Of a stretch of 64,000 nt of DNA, positions 51,673-60,460 are shown in pieces. The position numbers and the translations under genes are program-made. Under the pieces are notes generated by a model. That model searched no databases, was not told the origin of the DNA, and saw only the letters and a program-made list of their open reading frames with translations. Numbering within the stretch: position 1 is the first letter of the stretch; the number at the start of each line of letters is the position of its first letter. Source of the DNA: 39-52-133 sp035531075 (GTDB lineage Bacteria > Pseudomonadota > Gammaproteobacteria > Burkholderiales > Gallionellaceae); NCBI GenBank assembly GCA_035531075.1, contig DATKTO010000031.1, positions 1 through 64,000 on the forward strand. Direction: 5' to 3'.

Positions 51673-52461
51673 ATGGGAATTTTTGGATTTTTTAAATCAA
51701 TTAGAAAAAAAGAAGAACCTGTTATCGAAAACGGCATTCAGATTAATTCCAACAATTCGATGCCAACAATAAAACCAGAGAATGAAATTTTTGAATGCTA
51801 TGACGAAATTTTTAAGGAAATGATCTCGGATATATCTGGTCTATCACAAAATGAGGCCAAGGAAATTAATTTCATTATAAAAAAATGTGATGGAGGTTTC
51901 TTGAATATGGGAGGTTACCACTCTATCGTATGGGAGAAATATTTCAAAGGCAGAAAATGGCAATGGAAAGAGTATGAAGAATGGAGCAGTACATTTGAAA
52001 AACTTGGAAAGTTTCCGTCTAACTTTCCAAAGAAAAATGAATTTGTTCCAGCAACGAGCGAAGATGCACTTAGTCAATTAAACGCCAGTGAGCTTAAAGC
52101 CCTATGTGCGGAAAACCAATTGACGCTTCCGCAAAAGGCAAAGAAAAATGATTTGATTGAGCTACTAAAAGTAGTTCCAAATATAACCAAAAGCCCACTT
52201 GTTACATCAAAAATTGATGAACTAAATAGTCGCTTTGTTTATAACTTGTACTCACTATTTATGAGAACCATAAATTTCAGAGGAAAAAGTTTATACGATA
52301 CTAGAAGGTCAGAAAAAATCGGCGTAAAAAAATTCAATATTCTTCACACATTTGAGGAAGATAGGGAGTTCGTTGAAATGGCGTTGAGAATTAATCCTGA
52401 TGCACTTCACCCTGTATTTCCGTCTGATATGAGCATCAAAAAACCCATAATTGATTTTTAG
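51673..52461 (+). CDS. AT-rich island gene 1, SAP-like motif, unknown function
   Basis: A 262-aa protein of unknown family, starting MGIFGFFKSIRKK after AGGAG. The middle (about 135-165) reads LNASELKALCAENQLT...KKNDLIELL, a SAP/Rho-N-like helix-extension-helix that often binds DNA or RNA. The rest is not recognised. Base composition is far more AT-rich than the neighbours, so it was probably acquired. It is 14 bp before gene 2. A defence or mobile-element role is possible (inference only). Confidence 0.7.
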   Translation: MGIFGFFKSIRKKEEPVIENGIQINSNNSMPTIKPENEIFECYDEIFKEMISDISGLSQNEAKEINFIIKKCDGGFLNMGGYHSIVWEKYFKGRKWQWKEYEEWSSTFEKLGKFPSNFPKKNEFVPATSEDALSQLNASELKALCAENQLTLPQKAKKNDLIELLKVVPNITKSPLVTSKIDELNSRFVYNLYSLFMRTINFRGKSLYDTRRSEKIGVKKFNILHTFEEDREFVEMALRINPDALHPVFPSDMSIKKPIIDF

Positions 52462-52475
52462 CCAGAGAAAATAGA

Positions 52476-53228
52476 ATGAAGAAAATTATTTATTGCCTTG
52501 TTAAAATATTCAATAAAATCGATGAAGTCCATGCTGACTCATTTTTGAATAGTGGTGAGATGTATTGCAGAGCATTGAAGAAGTTTAAAGAAATCGAAGA
52601 CAATGAAACAAGAGGCGATAGATATGAAGGATTAACTCATTGGATTCAACCCAAAGATGCCATAATTACCCTAAAATTAGAAAAGAGCATTGAGGGAGTT
52701 CCCAATGAAATTATAATCAAAGAAAATGATTTAGCTGCCCCAACAGTAATACAGTCAACGGAATACGACTTCCATAATGTCTATTGCATGTATGCAATAG
52801 CAATTGATGATTTTAAATTTGAATACTCAACCGAGGAAGAAAGGCTTGCACTGCAAAAAGAAATCAATAACAAACTAAGCAAGCAAATCGAAATTGATAA
52901 TAAAGTATCCTCTGAACTTGGAAATGTTGCGATTGTCATCACTAATGTGAAAGAATTTATAGGTAGAGTAAAGGAATATTCCGACGAGAATGTGCATCAT
53001 GGTTTTGTTGAATATTTTGAGGAGAAAAGCCAAACAGCATTATTTGCTGGCATGAATGCGATATTTAAAAAAAGAAGCATATATGCGTATCAAAATGAGT
53101 ATAGATTTGTATTTGTTCCAAAAGAAAATTTAGATTGCAGAATATTCAGCATTGGAAATCTGGAAGATATTGCATATAAAACAACTATTGATGAGCTACA
53201 AAACTCAATAAATGTAACTATCCAATAG
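52476..53228 (+). CDS. AT-rich island gene 2, DUF2971-like, unknown function
   Basis: A 250-aa protein. An N-terminal stretch (VHADSFLNSGEMYCRALKKF) and the C-terminal KKRSIYAYQNEYRFVFVP resemble DUF2971, whose members are found with defence and mobile genes. No catalytic signature is visible. Similar AT-rich composition to gene 1 and only 14 bp apart, so one two-gene unit. Confidence 0.65.
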   Translation: MKKIIYCLVKIFNKIDEVHADSFLNSGEMYCRALKKFKEIEDNETRGDRYEGLTHWIQPKDAIITLKLEKSIEGVPNEIIIKENDLAAPTVIQSTEYDFHNVYCMYAIAIDDFKFEYSTEEERLALQKEINNKLSKQIEIDNKVSSELGNVAIVITNVKEFIGRVKEYSDENVHHGFVEYFEEKSQTALFAGMNAIFKKRSIYAYQNEYRFVFVPKENLDCRIFSIGNLEDIAYKTTIDELQNSINVTIQ

Positions 53229-53293
53229 AAAAACGGCTACGCAATAGCTAAAGGGGTCAGCATCGCAATTAAATGTGAAAAGATGAATTCTAA

Positions 53294-53449
53294 TTAAACC
53301 GTAAGTTCATCGATCAGCTCAGGATGTTTGTCCAGCAAGCGACACAAGTTGACCACAGCGGCGACAGATCTCGTTTTGCCATTTTCATAGCGGGAAAAGA
53401 CATTGACACCGCCACCGGCAATTGCGGCATGACACTTGAGTATTGGCGA
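53294..53449 (-). pseudogene. C-terminal fragment of an MqsA-family antitoxin
   Basis: The last 51 codons read as the HTH end of MqsA/YgiT-type antitoxins (GGGVNVFSRYENGKTRS...LCRLLDKHPELIDEL). The N-terminal zinc domain is missing, replaced by the REPIN at 53466-53558, and no toxin gene is next to it. A decayed toxin-antitoxin gene. Confidence 0.75.
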
Positions 53450-53465
53450 ATTTTTTGCGGGGTCT

Positions 53466-53558
53466 GCGTGGGCACGCTGCGCTTTGCCCACCCTACGGTG
53501 GTGCGTCATAGCGTTAGGTGTGAATTTTGTAGGGTGGGCAAAGTAACGCGTGCCCACG
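53466..53558. repeat. REPIN, inverted REP pair
   Basis: GCGTGGGCACGCTGCGCTTTGCCCACCCTAC-type copy (53466-53496) facing GTAGGGTGGGCAAAGTAACG (53529-53558). Inserted in the antitoxin fragment, next to the RND stop. Confidence 0.85.
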
Positions 53559-53566
53559 TTTTCTAT

Positions 53567-56500
53567 TCAATCACCCGCAAGTTTCAGCGGCCCTTTCCCC
53601 GAAAAGCGGTCGAGATAAAGGTAAATCACCGGCGTGATCAGCAGCGTGATCACCTGTGAGAACAGCAGGCCGCCCACCACCGCGAGGCCCAGCGGCTGGC
53701 GCAGCTCGGCGCCCGCGCCCAGGCCAAGGGCGAGCGGCAGGGCGCCCATAAGAGCCGCGGAGGTGGTCATCATGATCGGGCGGAAACGCAGCAGGCAGGC
53801 GGTGCGGATCGCCTCGTGCGGCGCCATGCCACCGTTGCGCTGCGCATCGAGCGCGAAGTCGATCATCATGATGGCGTTTTTCTTGACGATGCCGATCAGC
53901 ATCAGGATGCCGATCATCGCGATGATGGAAAGATCCATGTTGAACAGCCACAGCATGGCCAGCGCGCCGACGGCGGCGGACGGCAGGCCGGCGAGAATCG
54001 TGAGCGGGTGGATGTAGCTTTCATACAGCACGCCCAGCAGCACGTAGATCACCAGCAGGGCGGCCGCGATCAGCACGATCTGGCTGGTCTGCGATGACTG
54101 GAACGCCGCGGCATCGCCGCCGTAGCTGGTGAGTATGCTCACCGGCATATTGAGCTCGTGCTTGAACTGGGCGATGTGCTTGGCGGCATCGCCCAGCGCC
54201 GCGCCGGGGGCGAGATTGAAGGAAACCGTCACTGCCGCAAGCTGGCCCGCGTGATTGATCGCGAGCGGCCCCACTTCGCGCTCGACGGTGGCGACGCTGG
54301 ATAAGGGCACCAGCGTGCCGTTCTTCGCGCGCAAATAGATTTTGCCGAAGGCGGTTTCATCGGTGCGGTCCTCGGCCGCAGCCTGCATGATGACCTGGTA
54401 GCTGTCGCTGGAGGTGTAGATAGTCGAGACCTGGCGCTCGCCGAAAGCGCTGTAGAGCGCGGAGCGGATGTCCGCAATAGTGACGCCCAGCAGGTTGGCC
54501 TTGTCGCGGTTGATGTTGAGGCGCGCCTGCAAGCCCTTCAGTTGCGAGTCGCTGGAGACATCGCGGAACAGGGCATCGTCGCGCATGCGCGACATCAGGC
54601 CGTCGGACGCTGTGCGCAGGTCTTCGGCGCGCACGCTGCGCAGGATGTATTGGTAGCGGCTCTTGCTGATGCGGCCGCCCAGCCTGAGGTTCTGGATTGG
54701 GTTGATGAAGACATTTACACCGGGGATAACGCGCACCTCGCGCCGCAGCTGTTCGATGACCTTGTCGATGTTTGGGCGCTCGCCGCGCGGCTTGAGGCTC
54801 ATGAACATGCGCCCGCTGTTGCTGTCGCTGGCAAAGATGAGCAGGGTGTCGACAGCGGGGTTGGCGCGCACCACATCGCCGGTGCGCTGCAGCAGCTCGG
54901 TGATGGCGGGGAAGGAAATATCCTCGACCGCCTCCACCGTGATGATGGCCTGGCCGATATCCTCGTTGGGGAAAAATCCCTTGGGCAGCAGCATAAACAG
55001 CGCGACGGTGGCGATGAAGGTGGCGAGCGCAATGCCCAGCACCGTGCGGTGGTGAGCCAGTGCCCAGTCGAGCGCGCGTTCGTAGTAGGCGTGGACTTTG
55101 CCGAAGCCGCGCTCAAACCAGGCGGTCCATTGCATGCCGCGCCCTGCGCTTTCGTGCTGCACCACGAAGCGGCTCGCCAGCATCGGGATCAGCGTGAGCG
55201 ACACGATGGCCGACATCAGCACCGAGATTGCCACCACTGCAGCGAACTCATGGAACAGCAGACCGATCACGCCGGGCATAAAGAAGATCGGGATGAACAC
55301 CGCGACCAGCGACAGCGAAATCGACAGGATGGTGAAACTCATCTCCTTCGAGCCCTGCAGCGCGGCCTGCAGCGGAGCATCGCCATTTTCGACATGGCGC
55401 ACGATGTTCTCCAGCACCATGATGGCGTCATCCACCACCAGCCCCACCGCAAGGGTGATGGCGAGCAGCGAAATATTGTCGAGGCTGTAGCCGAAGGCGT
55501 ACATCAGCGCCACCGTGCCGAGCAGCGAGATCGGCAGCGACAGCGCCGGAATAAAGGTGGCGCTGGCCTTGCGCAGGAACAGGAAAATCACCAGCACGAC
55601 CAGCGCAACGGTGATCGCCAGCGTGACCTGCACATCGTGGATGGAGTTGCGGATCGACACCGAGCGGTCGTTGCGCAGCTTGAGCTGCACCGATGACGGC
55701 ATTTGCGCAATCAGCCCGGGAAACGCCGCCTTGATCGCATCCACCGTGGCGACGGTGTTGGCACCCGGCTGGCGCTGCACCGACAGGGTGATGGCGCGCT
55801 CGCCGTTGGCCCAGCTTGCGGTCTTCACCGATTCCACGCTGTCTTCCACCACCGCCACATCGGACAGCCGCACCGGCGCGCCGCCGGGTGCGGTGGCCAC
55901 AATCAGGTTGGCAAACGCCGCGGCGTTTCTGAGCTGGCGGTTGGCCTGGATGATGAGGGTCTGGCGCGGTCCTTCGAGCGTGCCCAGCGGTGAATTGGCA
56001 TTGGCCGTATTCAAGGCATTGGCAATGTCGGTGACGGTGAGGTTGCGGGTGGCGAGCGCCTCGGGGCTCACGCGCACGCGCACGGCATATTTTTTCTGGC
56101 CGTTGATATTGACCTGCGCCACACCCTTAAGCGTGGAGAGTGTCGGCGAAATGAGGTCGCTGGCGAAGCTGTTCAGTTCCGACAGCGGCATCGATGGCGA
56201 GGTCAGCGTGAGGAAAATGACCGGTGCGTCGGCGGGGTTGACCTTCTGGTAGGAGGGCGGCAGGGTCATCTCTGTCGGCAGCGAACGCTGCGCGCGCAGC
56301 AGCGCCGCCTGCACATCGATGGAGGCGCTATCGATATTGCGATCCTGATCAAATTCCAATGTAATCAAGGTGTTGCCAAGCGTGCTGGTCGAGCTGATGA
56401 CGGACAGGCCGGAGATGGTGGAGAACTGGCGTTCGAGTGGCGTGGCCACCGAGGACGCCATGGTTTCCGGGCTGGCGCCGGGCAGCGTGGCATTGACCGA

Positions 56501-56635
56501 GATGGTGGGCGTGTCGTAACTCGGCAGTGCAGCGATGGGGATGCCGCCATATGAGAGGACGCCGGCCAGGATGGCTGCGGCAGACAGCAGCACGGTCATC
56601 ACCGGGCGGCGGATACAGAGCTCTGAGAGGTTCAT
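53567..56635 (-). CDS. RND multidrug efflux permease (HAE1, MdtB/MdtC-like)
   Basis: A 1022-aa inner-membrane antiporter with the usual 12 helices and two large periplasmic loops. The proton-relay Asp pair is in GLVVDDAIMVLENI. Start MNLSELCIRRPVMTVLL (56635). The adaptor protein gene is upstream; no TolC-type outer-membrane channel is in the window. Confidence 0.95.
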   Translation of the reverse strand: MNLSELCIRRPVMTVLLSAAAILAGVLSYGGIPIAALPSYDTPTISVNATLPGASPETMASSVATPLERQFSTISGLSVISSTSTLGNTLITLEFDQDRNIDSASIDVQAALLRAQRSLPTEMTLPPSYQKVNPADAPVIFLTLTSPSMPLSELNSFASDLISPTLSTLKGVAQVNINGQKKYAVRVRVSPEALATRNLTVTDIANALNTANANSPLGTLEGPRQTLIIQANRQLRNAAAFANLIVATAPGGAPVRLSDVAVVEDSVESVKTASWANGERAITLSVQRQPGANTVATVDAIKAAFPGLIAQMPSSVQLKLRNDRSVSIRNSIHDVQVTLAITVALVVLVIFLFLRKASATFIPALSLPISLLGTVALMYAFGYSLDNISLLAITLAVGLVVDDAIMVLENIVRHVENGDAPLQAALQGSKEMSFTILSISLSLVAVFIPIFFMPGVIGLLFHEFAAVVAISVLMSAIVSLTLIPMLASRFVVQHESAGRGMQWTAWFERGFGKVHAYYERALDWALAHHRTVLGIALATFIATVALFMLLPKGFFPNEDIGQAIITVEAVEDISFPAITELLQRTGDVVRANPAVDTLLIFASDSNSGRMFMSLKPRGERPNIDKVIEQLRREVRVIPGVNVFINPIQNLRLGGRISKSRYQYILRSVRAEDLRTASDGLMSRMRDDALFRDVSSDSQLKGLQARLNINRDKANLLGVTIADIRSALYSAFGERQVSTIYTSSDSYQVIMQAAAEDRTDETAFGKIYLRAKNGTLVPLSSVATVEREVGPLAINHAGQLAAVTVSFNLAPGAALGDAAKHIAQFKHELNMPVSILTSYGGDAAAFQSSQTSQIVLIAAALLVIYVLLGVLYESYIHPLTILAGLPSAAVGALAMLWLFNMDLSIIAMIGILMLIGIVKKNAIMMIDFALDAQRNGGMAPHEAIRTACLLRFRPIMMTTSAALMGALPLALGLGAGAELRQPLGLAVVGGLLFSQVITLLITPVIYLYLDRFSGKGPLKLAGD

Positions 56636-56844
56636 GGTAAATCCGGCATTTGGGCGAGATGAGGTAATGTAGGGTGCGCCGTGCGCACCATGGTGCGCAC
56701 GGCGCACCCTACTCGCTGAGCGGCGATGAAGATGCTGTACGCCCGGTAGCAAATCATCCAATTGACGAACATGAATATAAAGAAAAATCCTTTTCTGATT
56801 CTTCCGGCCTCAATGGTGTAGCCAACTGCCGTTTTCAGCTTCAT
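56632..56844 (-). CDS. Possible small membrane protein between RND subunits
   Basis: A 70-aa frame starting MKLKTAVGYTIEAG, with a hydrophobic helix (FFFIFMFVNWMICY, about 20-34). It overlaps the adaptor stop by ATGA and the permease ATG by ATGA, the kind of coupling seen for real genes. However it is translated through the perfect 44-bp palindrome (56669-56712), so it may be chance. Confidence 0.35.
   Translation of the reverse strand: MKLKTAVGYTIEAGRIRKGFFFIFMFVNWMICYRAYSIFIAAQRVGCAVRTMVRTAHPTLPHLAQMPDLP
56669..56712. repeat. 44-bp perfect palindrome, copy 2
   Basis: Perfectly self-complementary; GTAGGGTGCG at each end and CACCATGGTG in the centre. Near-identical to 5913-5956. Confidence 0.9.
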
Positions 56845-58046
56845 GGCTGTTCTGCGCGGTTGGGTTTCGCGGCGGCATTGTCAGTATTTTTATTCGAATT
56901 CTTTTCAGCACCGGCTTCGCTCACGACACTGCCCGGCCTGATATTCTGCGCGCCTTCCACCACCACACGCGTGCCCGCTGCAACGCCCTCGATCACGGCG
57001 AAGCCGTCCTGGATCAGGCGCACACTGACCGGCACGGCTGTCACCTTGCTGTCTTCGCCGATCACATACAGGAATTTTTTCTCCGGCCCGATCTGCACCG
57101 CCTGCACCGGCACCGTGAGTGCGCCGGCCAGCAAGCGCGGGGCAAGCGACACGCTGACGAACATGCCCGGCCACAGCTGGTTGTCGGCATTGGCAAACTC
57201 CGCCTTGACGCGGATGGTGCCGCTTGCGGTATCGACCGCGTTATCGATAAATGACAACCAGCCTTTATGACCTTTCTGTCCTGCCGCATCGGGGACGGCG
57301 CTGACGGTTACCCTGCCTGTGGCGCGCGCCTGCTGCAGCGCTGCGAGTTCGTTTTCCGGCAGGGTGAAGCTGACATTGATGGGGTCGATCTGCGTGATGC
57401 TGACCAGCGCGGCACCGTTAGGCTGCACCAGGCTGCCCGGGTAAACGGCAATGACACCGGTGCGGCCGGAAATCGGCGCGGTAATCTCGCCGAAGCTGCG
57501 TGAGACATGGCTGGTTTCAACCGCCGCCTGGTCTACCGCAAGCTGGCCGCGCAGGCCGTCGACCTGGTTCTGCGCGGTGTCGAAGGCGGCCTGTGAAATG
57601 AATTTCTGCTGGAACAGTTCGCGCTGGCGTTCGAGGTTGCGTTCTGCGTTCACCAGGTCGGCGCGGTCCTTGTTCAGCTGTGCCACAGCCTTGCTCAGAC
57701 TGGCGGCTTCGGCGCGGGTGTCCAGCGTGAACAGCTTGTCGCCCTTGTGCACAAACTGGCCTTCCTTGATGTGCACGGCATAAATTGTGGCGCTGATCTG
57801 CGGCCGCACCTCAACCGTTTGCTGCGCGGAAACCGTGCCGTTGGCCGTGAGCCTGACCGACACATCGCCCTGCGCAACAACTGCGCTGACCACCAGCACG
57901 GCTCCTCCTTTGCTACTCTTGGGATTGACAGCGTCGCCCTGCAGGCGCCAGAACCACACCGCGGCAAGCAGCGCTATGGCGGCCAGCACGAGCCACTTGT
58001 GTCGCTTCAGGAATTCGGTGAAATTTGCTTGAGAAATACTATGCAT
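56841..58046 (-). CDS. RND periplasmic adaptor (membrane-fusion protein)
   Basis: A 401-aa MFP: one N-terminal helix (about 15-35), lipoyl-like and coiled-coil hairpin regions (about 70-205), barrel and membrane-proximal domains. Start MHSISQANF at 58046. Co-transcribed with the permease. Confidence 0.93.
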   Translation of the reverse strand: MHSISQANFTEFLKRHKWLVLAAIALLAAVWFWRLQGDAVNPKSSKGGAVLVVSAVVAQGDVSVRLTANGTVSAQQTVEVRPQISATIYAVHIKEGQFVHKGDKLFTLDTRAEAASLSKAVAQLNKDRADLVNAERNLERQRELFQQKFISQAAFDTAQNQVDGLRGQLAVDQAAVETSHVSRSFGEITAPISGRTGVIAVYPGSLVQPNGAALVSITQIDPINVSFTLPENELAALQQARATGRVTVSAVPDAAGQKGHKGWLSFIDNAVDTASGTIRVKAEFANADNQLWPGMFVSVSLAPRLLAGALTVPVQAVQIGPEKKFLYVIGEDSKVTAVPVSVRLIQDGFAVIEGVAAGTRVVVEGAQNIRPGSVVSEAGAEKNSNKNTDNAAAKPNRAEQP

Positions 58047-58218
58047 CAAAGAACCTCGACTGACTCTGAACTGGCACGGCAGGCAGCAGTGCCATGCGCA
58101 TTGCAGCAACAAGGGGAAAGTGTGACATGACTGTTCATGGGCGGCAACTGTTTGATGGTAACAGAGGCGTTACATGTCGCAGGTGTTGGCAGGGAATGCT
58201 CAGAAAAAAAACAGACGG

Positions 58219-58322
58219 GTAGGGTGGGTAAAGCGCGGCGTGTCCACGCAGCAACTATAGACTTAACGATGGCTCATCCGGTGAATAACCACCGTGGGCA
58301 CGCTGCGCTTTTCCGACCCTAC
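58219..58322. repeat. REPIN, inverted REP pair
   Basis: GTAGGGTGGGTAAAGCG (58219-58249) faces CGTGGGCACGCTGCGC...CCCTAC (58292-58322), spanning 104 bp between the adaptor gene and the PDC-sensor gene. Confidence 0.85.
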
Positions 58323-58338
58323 AAGTTCATTTGAAAAA

Positions 58339-59265
58339 TCAGAACTTGCACTCGTCCGACAAAAATTCATCCACCGGAATGTAATGCGAGCCATCGCAGG
58401 AGAAGGTGAGGCCGACGATGCCGTTGATGATATTGAGTGAGCCCGAGCGCAGGTAGATGACATCGTCGGCGATGCGCAGTTGCCTGAATTTTTCCAGCAC
58501 CTTGCGCACCTGCTCCGGGCGCACGGTTGCCCGCGCCGGGTAAGCCTGTTTTCTAAACGCGAGGCACACCGCCGGATTAATGATTTCATCCAGTACATGC
58601 ACGCGGTAGCTGAAGGGATCGTCCATCGACCACAGCGTGGCGCGCGAGCTGGAGAAATGTATCTGCACATGGAAAATGCCGCGTTCGCACATCAGTTCAT
58701 CGATGGTGGCGATCACATCGTCTATGTGCTGGTCGAGGTCGCTGATCGCGCGCTGCTGCATGAACACGGTCTGCCGTATTGAGGGATCGCCCTTGATCTG
58801 CCGCCAGGTGGGCGCTGCAAACGGGCGTGTGTCATCCAGGGTCAGGTCGCGCAGGTCGAAATCGGCGGCGATAAAGCCGGCGACACGTTCGTCTTTCAAC
58901 ACAGCCAGCACGGCGGTAACCGTCGGGCGTTCTGTGCCCCGGCTTACATACACATCGGACAGGATAAAACCACGGCTCGGCAGCACATTGGTCATAAACG
59001 GGCGATGAGACAGGTCCTGTCCGTAGAAGCGCTCGCTCAGTCCCTGCGCTGAAACATTGGCGCTGATCTGCGTGCCAGAAGGATCTATGGCATATGCCAG
59101 GCGGCACAACGGAATGGAGGACAAACCTTCCTGCAGCACGCGATCGAGCCCGGCCTTGTCAGGCCATATGTCAGCGCATTTTTTTGCCAGCTGCTCCATG
59201 GGCGCAACCAGCTTGGCAGACAAAGCTGTTTTTTGTTCCTCGATAGAACTTGTAATCGGTGTCAT
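58339..59265 (-). CDS. PDC/Cache sensor-domain protein
   Basis: A 308-aa protein with an N-terminal PDC/Cache-like ligand-binding fold (about 40-170; RFYGQDLSHRPFM, GFILSDVYVS) and a second uncharacterised half. No transmembrane helix or signalling domain is visible, so it is probably a soluble cytoplasmic sensor. Stand-alone, function unknown. Confidence 0.75.
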   Translation of the reverse strand: MTPITSSIEEQKTALSAKLVAPMEQLAKKCADIWPDKAGLDRVLQEGLSSIPLCRLAYAIDPSGTQISANVSAQGLSERFYGQDLSHRPFMTNVLPSRGFILSDVYVSRGTERPTVTAVLAVLKDERVAGFIAADFDLRDLTLDDTRPFAAPTWRQIKGDPSIRQTVFMQQRAISDLDQHIDDVIATIDELMCERGIFHVQIHFSSSRATLWSMDDPFSYRVHVLDEIINPAVCLAFRKQAYPARATVRPEQVRKVLEKFRQLRIADDVIYLRSGSLNIINGIVGLTFSCDGSHYIPVDEFLSDECKF

Positions 59266-59811
59266 CTGGTTTAAACAGTTATTTGGTATTTGGTATGGAT
59301 AACCCTTGGTTTTTGCCGTGGCTAACTCTTGATGATTTTACCCAAGATCGTGTTGCAATTGTATGAATCAGTCGCAGACTTTTTTTATTTTGCCCGCTGT
59401 CTAAAAAAAAGCACTGATTCCGCGGTTGCCTGTAGCGCCACCTTACTGTGAATAGGGACTCGCCGTATCAGCGATTGGGCAATTCTTCTTATATTTCCGC
59501 AGCAGCTTCTACTTTACTATTTCTCATGCACCAGAAAAAATTTCCCAACCGCGGGTAATGCATTGCGCGGCTGCGGACTGTCTGCTGCCAGTCGCAGCAC
59601 GATTCGTGTACCGCCGCGGAGCCGGCTGTCTGGCAAGTCGGCTTGTTGTGAAAAGTTGCCAACGATGTGATGGTTGCGCTATTGATTCGCCCTCACGCAG
59701 AACAAGGAAAATCCCTATCCTCAAATAACGAATCTTCTTATTTTTTAATGTTGATTCTTGTATTAATGTTTTCGCTTTGCAATACCAAAATATTTCCCCG
59801 GGAGATAAAGA
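59266..59811. other. 546-bp intergenic region, nothing firmly recognised
   Basis: No gene, riboswitch or known repeat identified. It is rich in short GC palindromes near 59560-59640. Confidence 0.4.
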
Positions 59812-60459
59812 TTGAAAACAGCTAAATTATTTTTTGGAATACTTTTCAGTATCGCCGTTGCAGCATGTGGTGATGGAAGCGGGGGGGGCGAAAAAAGCGC
59901 AGGTGTACCCGCTCCTGTCAGTGCGACGGCGACAATCACTGCACAGAATTTCCGGGACGTGCCGCCCGCTGAGGCGGCGGCTTCGACCAAGCCCGATCCG
60001 CGCATGCTGGTTCTCCAGCTGATCGCACCGCCCACTGCGCAAGCGGGCGTGACGCTCGTCGGTATCAGCGTAAGCCTGCTCAATCCCGGGACCGAGGCGC
60101 CCAATGCCCGGTTGCGCCTGATTATCCATGACAAAGACCATCGCTCCGCTGTCGGGCATCGCGAGTTGAGTCCCGACAACGTCAAGGTCGAGGTACAGGA
60201 GGGAGGAGCATGGAAGCCCGTCATCCTCGGCATGGTCGAGGGCGGGGTAATGGGCGCCATTGGTACCGAGGGGGTAGCCTCTCATCGAGAGCGTCACAGA
60301 CGAGGCGGTTTTGCAATACCGGCAGGATTGAACAAGACATGGCAACTGCGATTGACGTTCGGCTTGCCTGGGACATATTCGCTGGTATCGGCCGTCTCGC
60401 CAGACAACGGATCCAGGCACCTTGCGCAGCCTGCACACACCATCATTGAGGTGCAATAA
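59812..60459 (+). CDS. Lipoprotein before the polysaccharide deacetylase
   Basis: A 215-aa lipoprotein: TTG start with GGAG, signal with lipobox IAVAAC (Cys about 20), Gly/Ser-rich linker and a beta-sandwich-like mature domain. I do not recognise the family. The next ATG comes 1 nt after the stop TAA, so it is coupled with the deacetylase. Confidence 0.75.
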   Translation: MKTAKLFFGILFSIAVAACGDGSGGGEKSAGVPAPVSATATITAQNFRDVPPAEAAASTKPDPRMLVLQLIAPPTAQAGVTLVGISVSLLNPGTEAPNARLRLIIHDKDHRSAVGHRELSPDNVKVEVQEGGAWKPVILGMVEGGVMGAIGTEGVASHRERHRRGGFAIPAGLNKTWQLRLTFGLPGTYSLVSAVSPDNGSRHLAQPAHTIIEVQ

Positions 60460-60460
60460 C

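Larger units (their letters stand above)
53229..53566. other. Gap with antitoxin fragment and REPIN
   Basis: Holds an MqsA-type antitoxin remnant (53294-53449) and a REPIN (53466-53558). Confidence 0.7.

Noticed and set aside
54542..55696. Plus-strand ORF of 384 codons inside the RND gene
   Set aside because: Low-complexity His/Gln/Arg-rich translation antisense to a clear RND permease.
59560..59640. Possible structured RNA in the gap before the lipoprotein
   Set aside because: Only short GC palindromes without a known riboswitch core or terminator.
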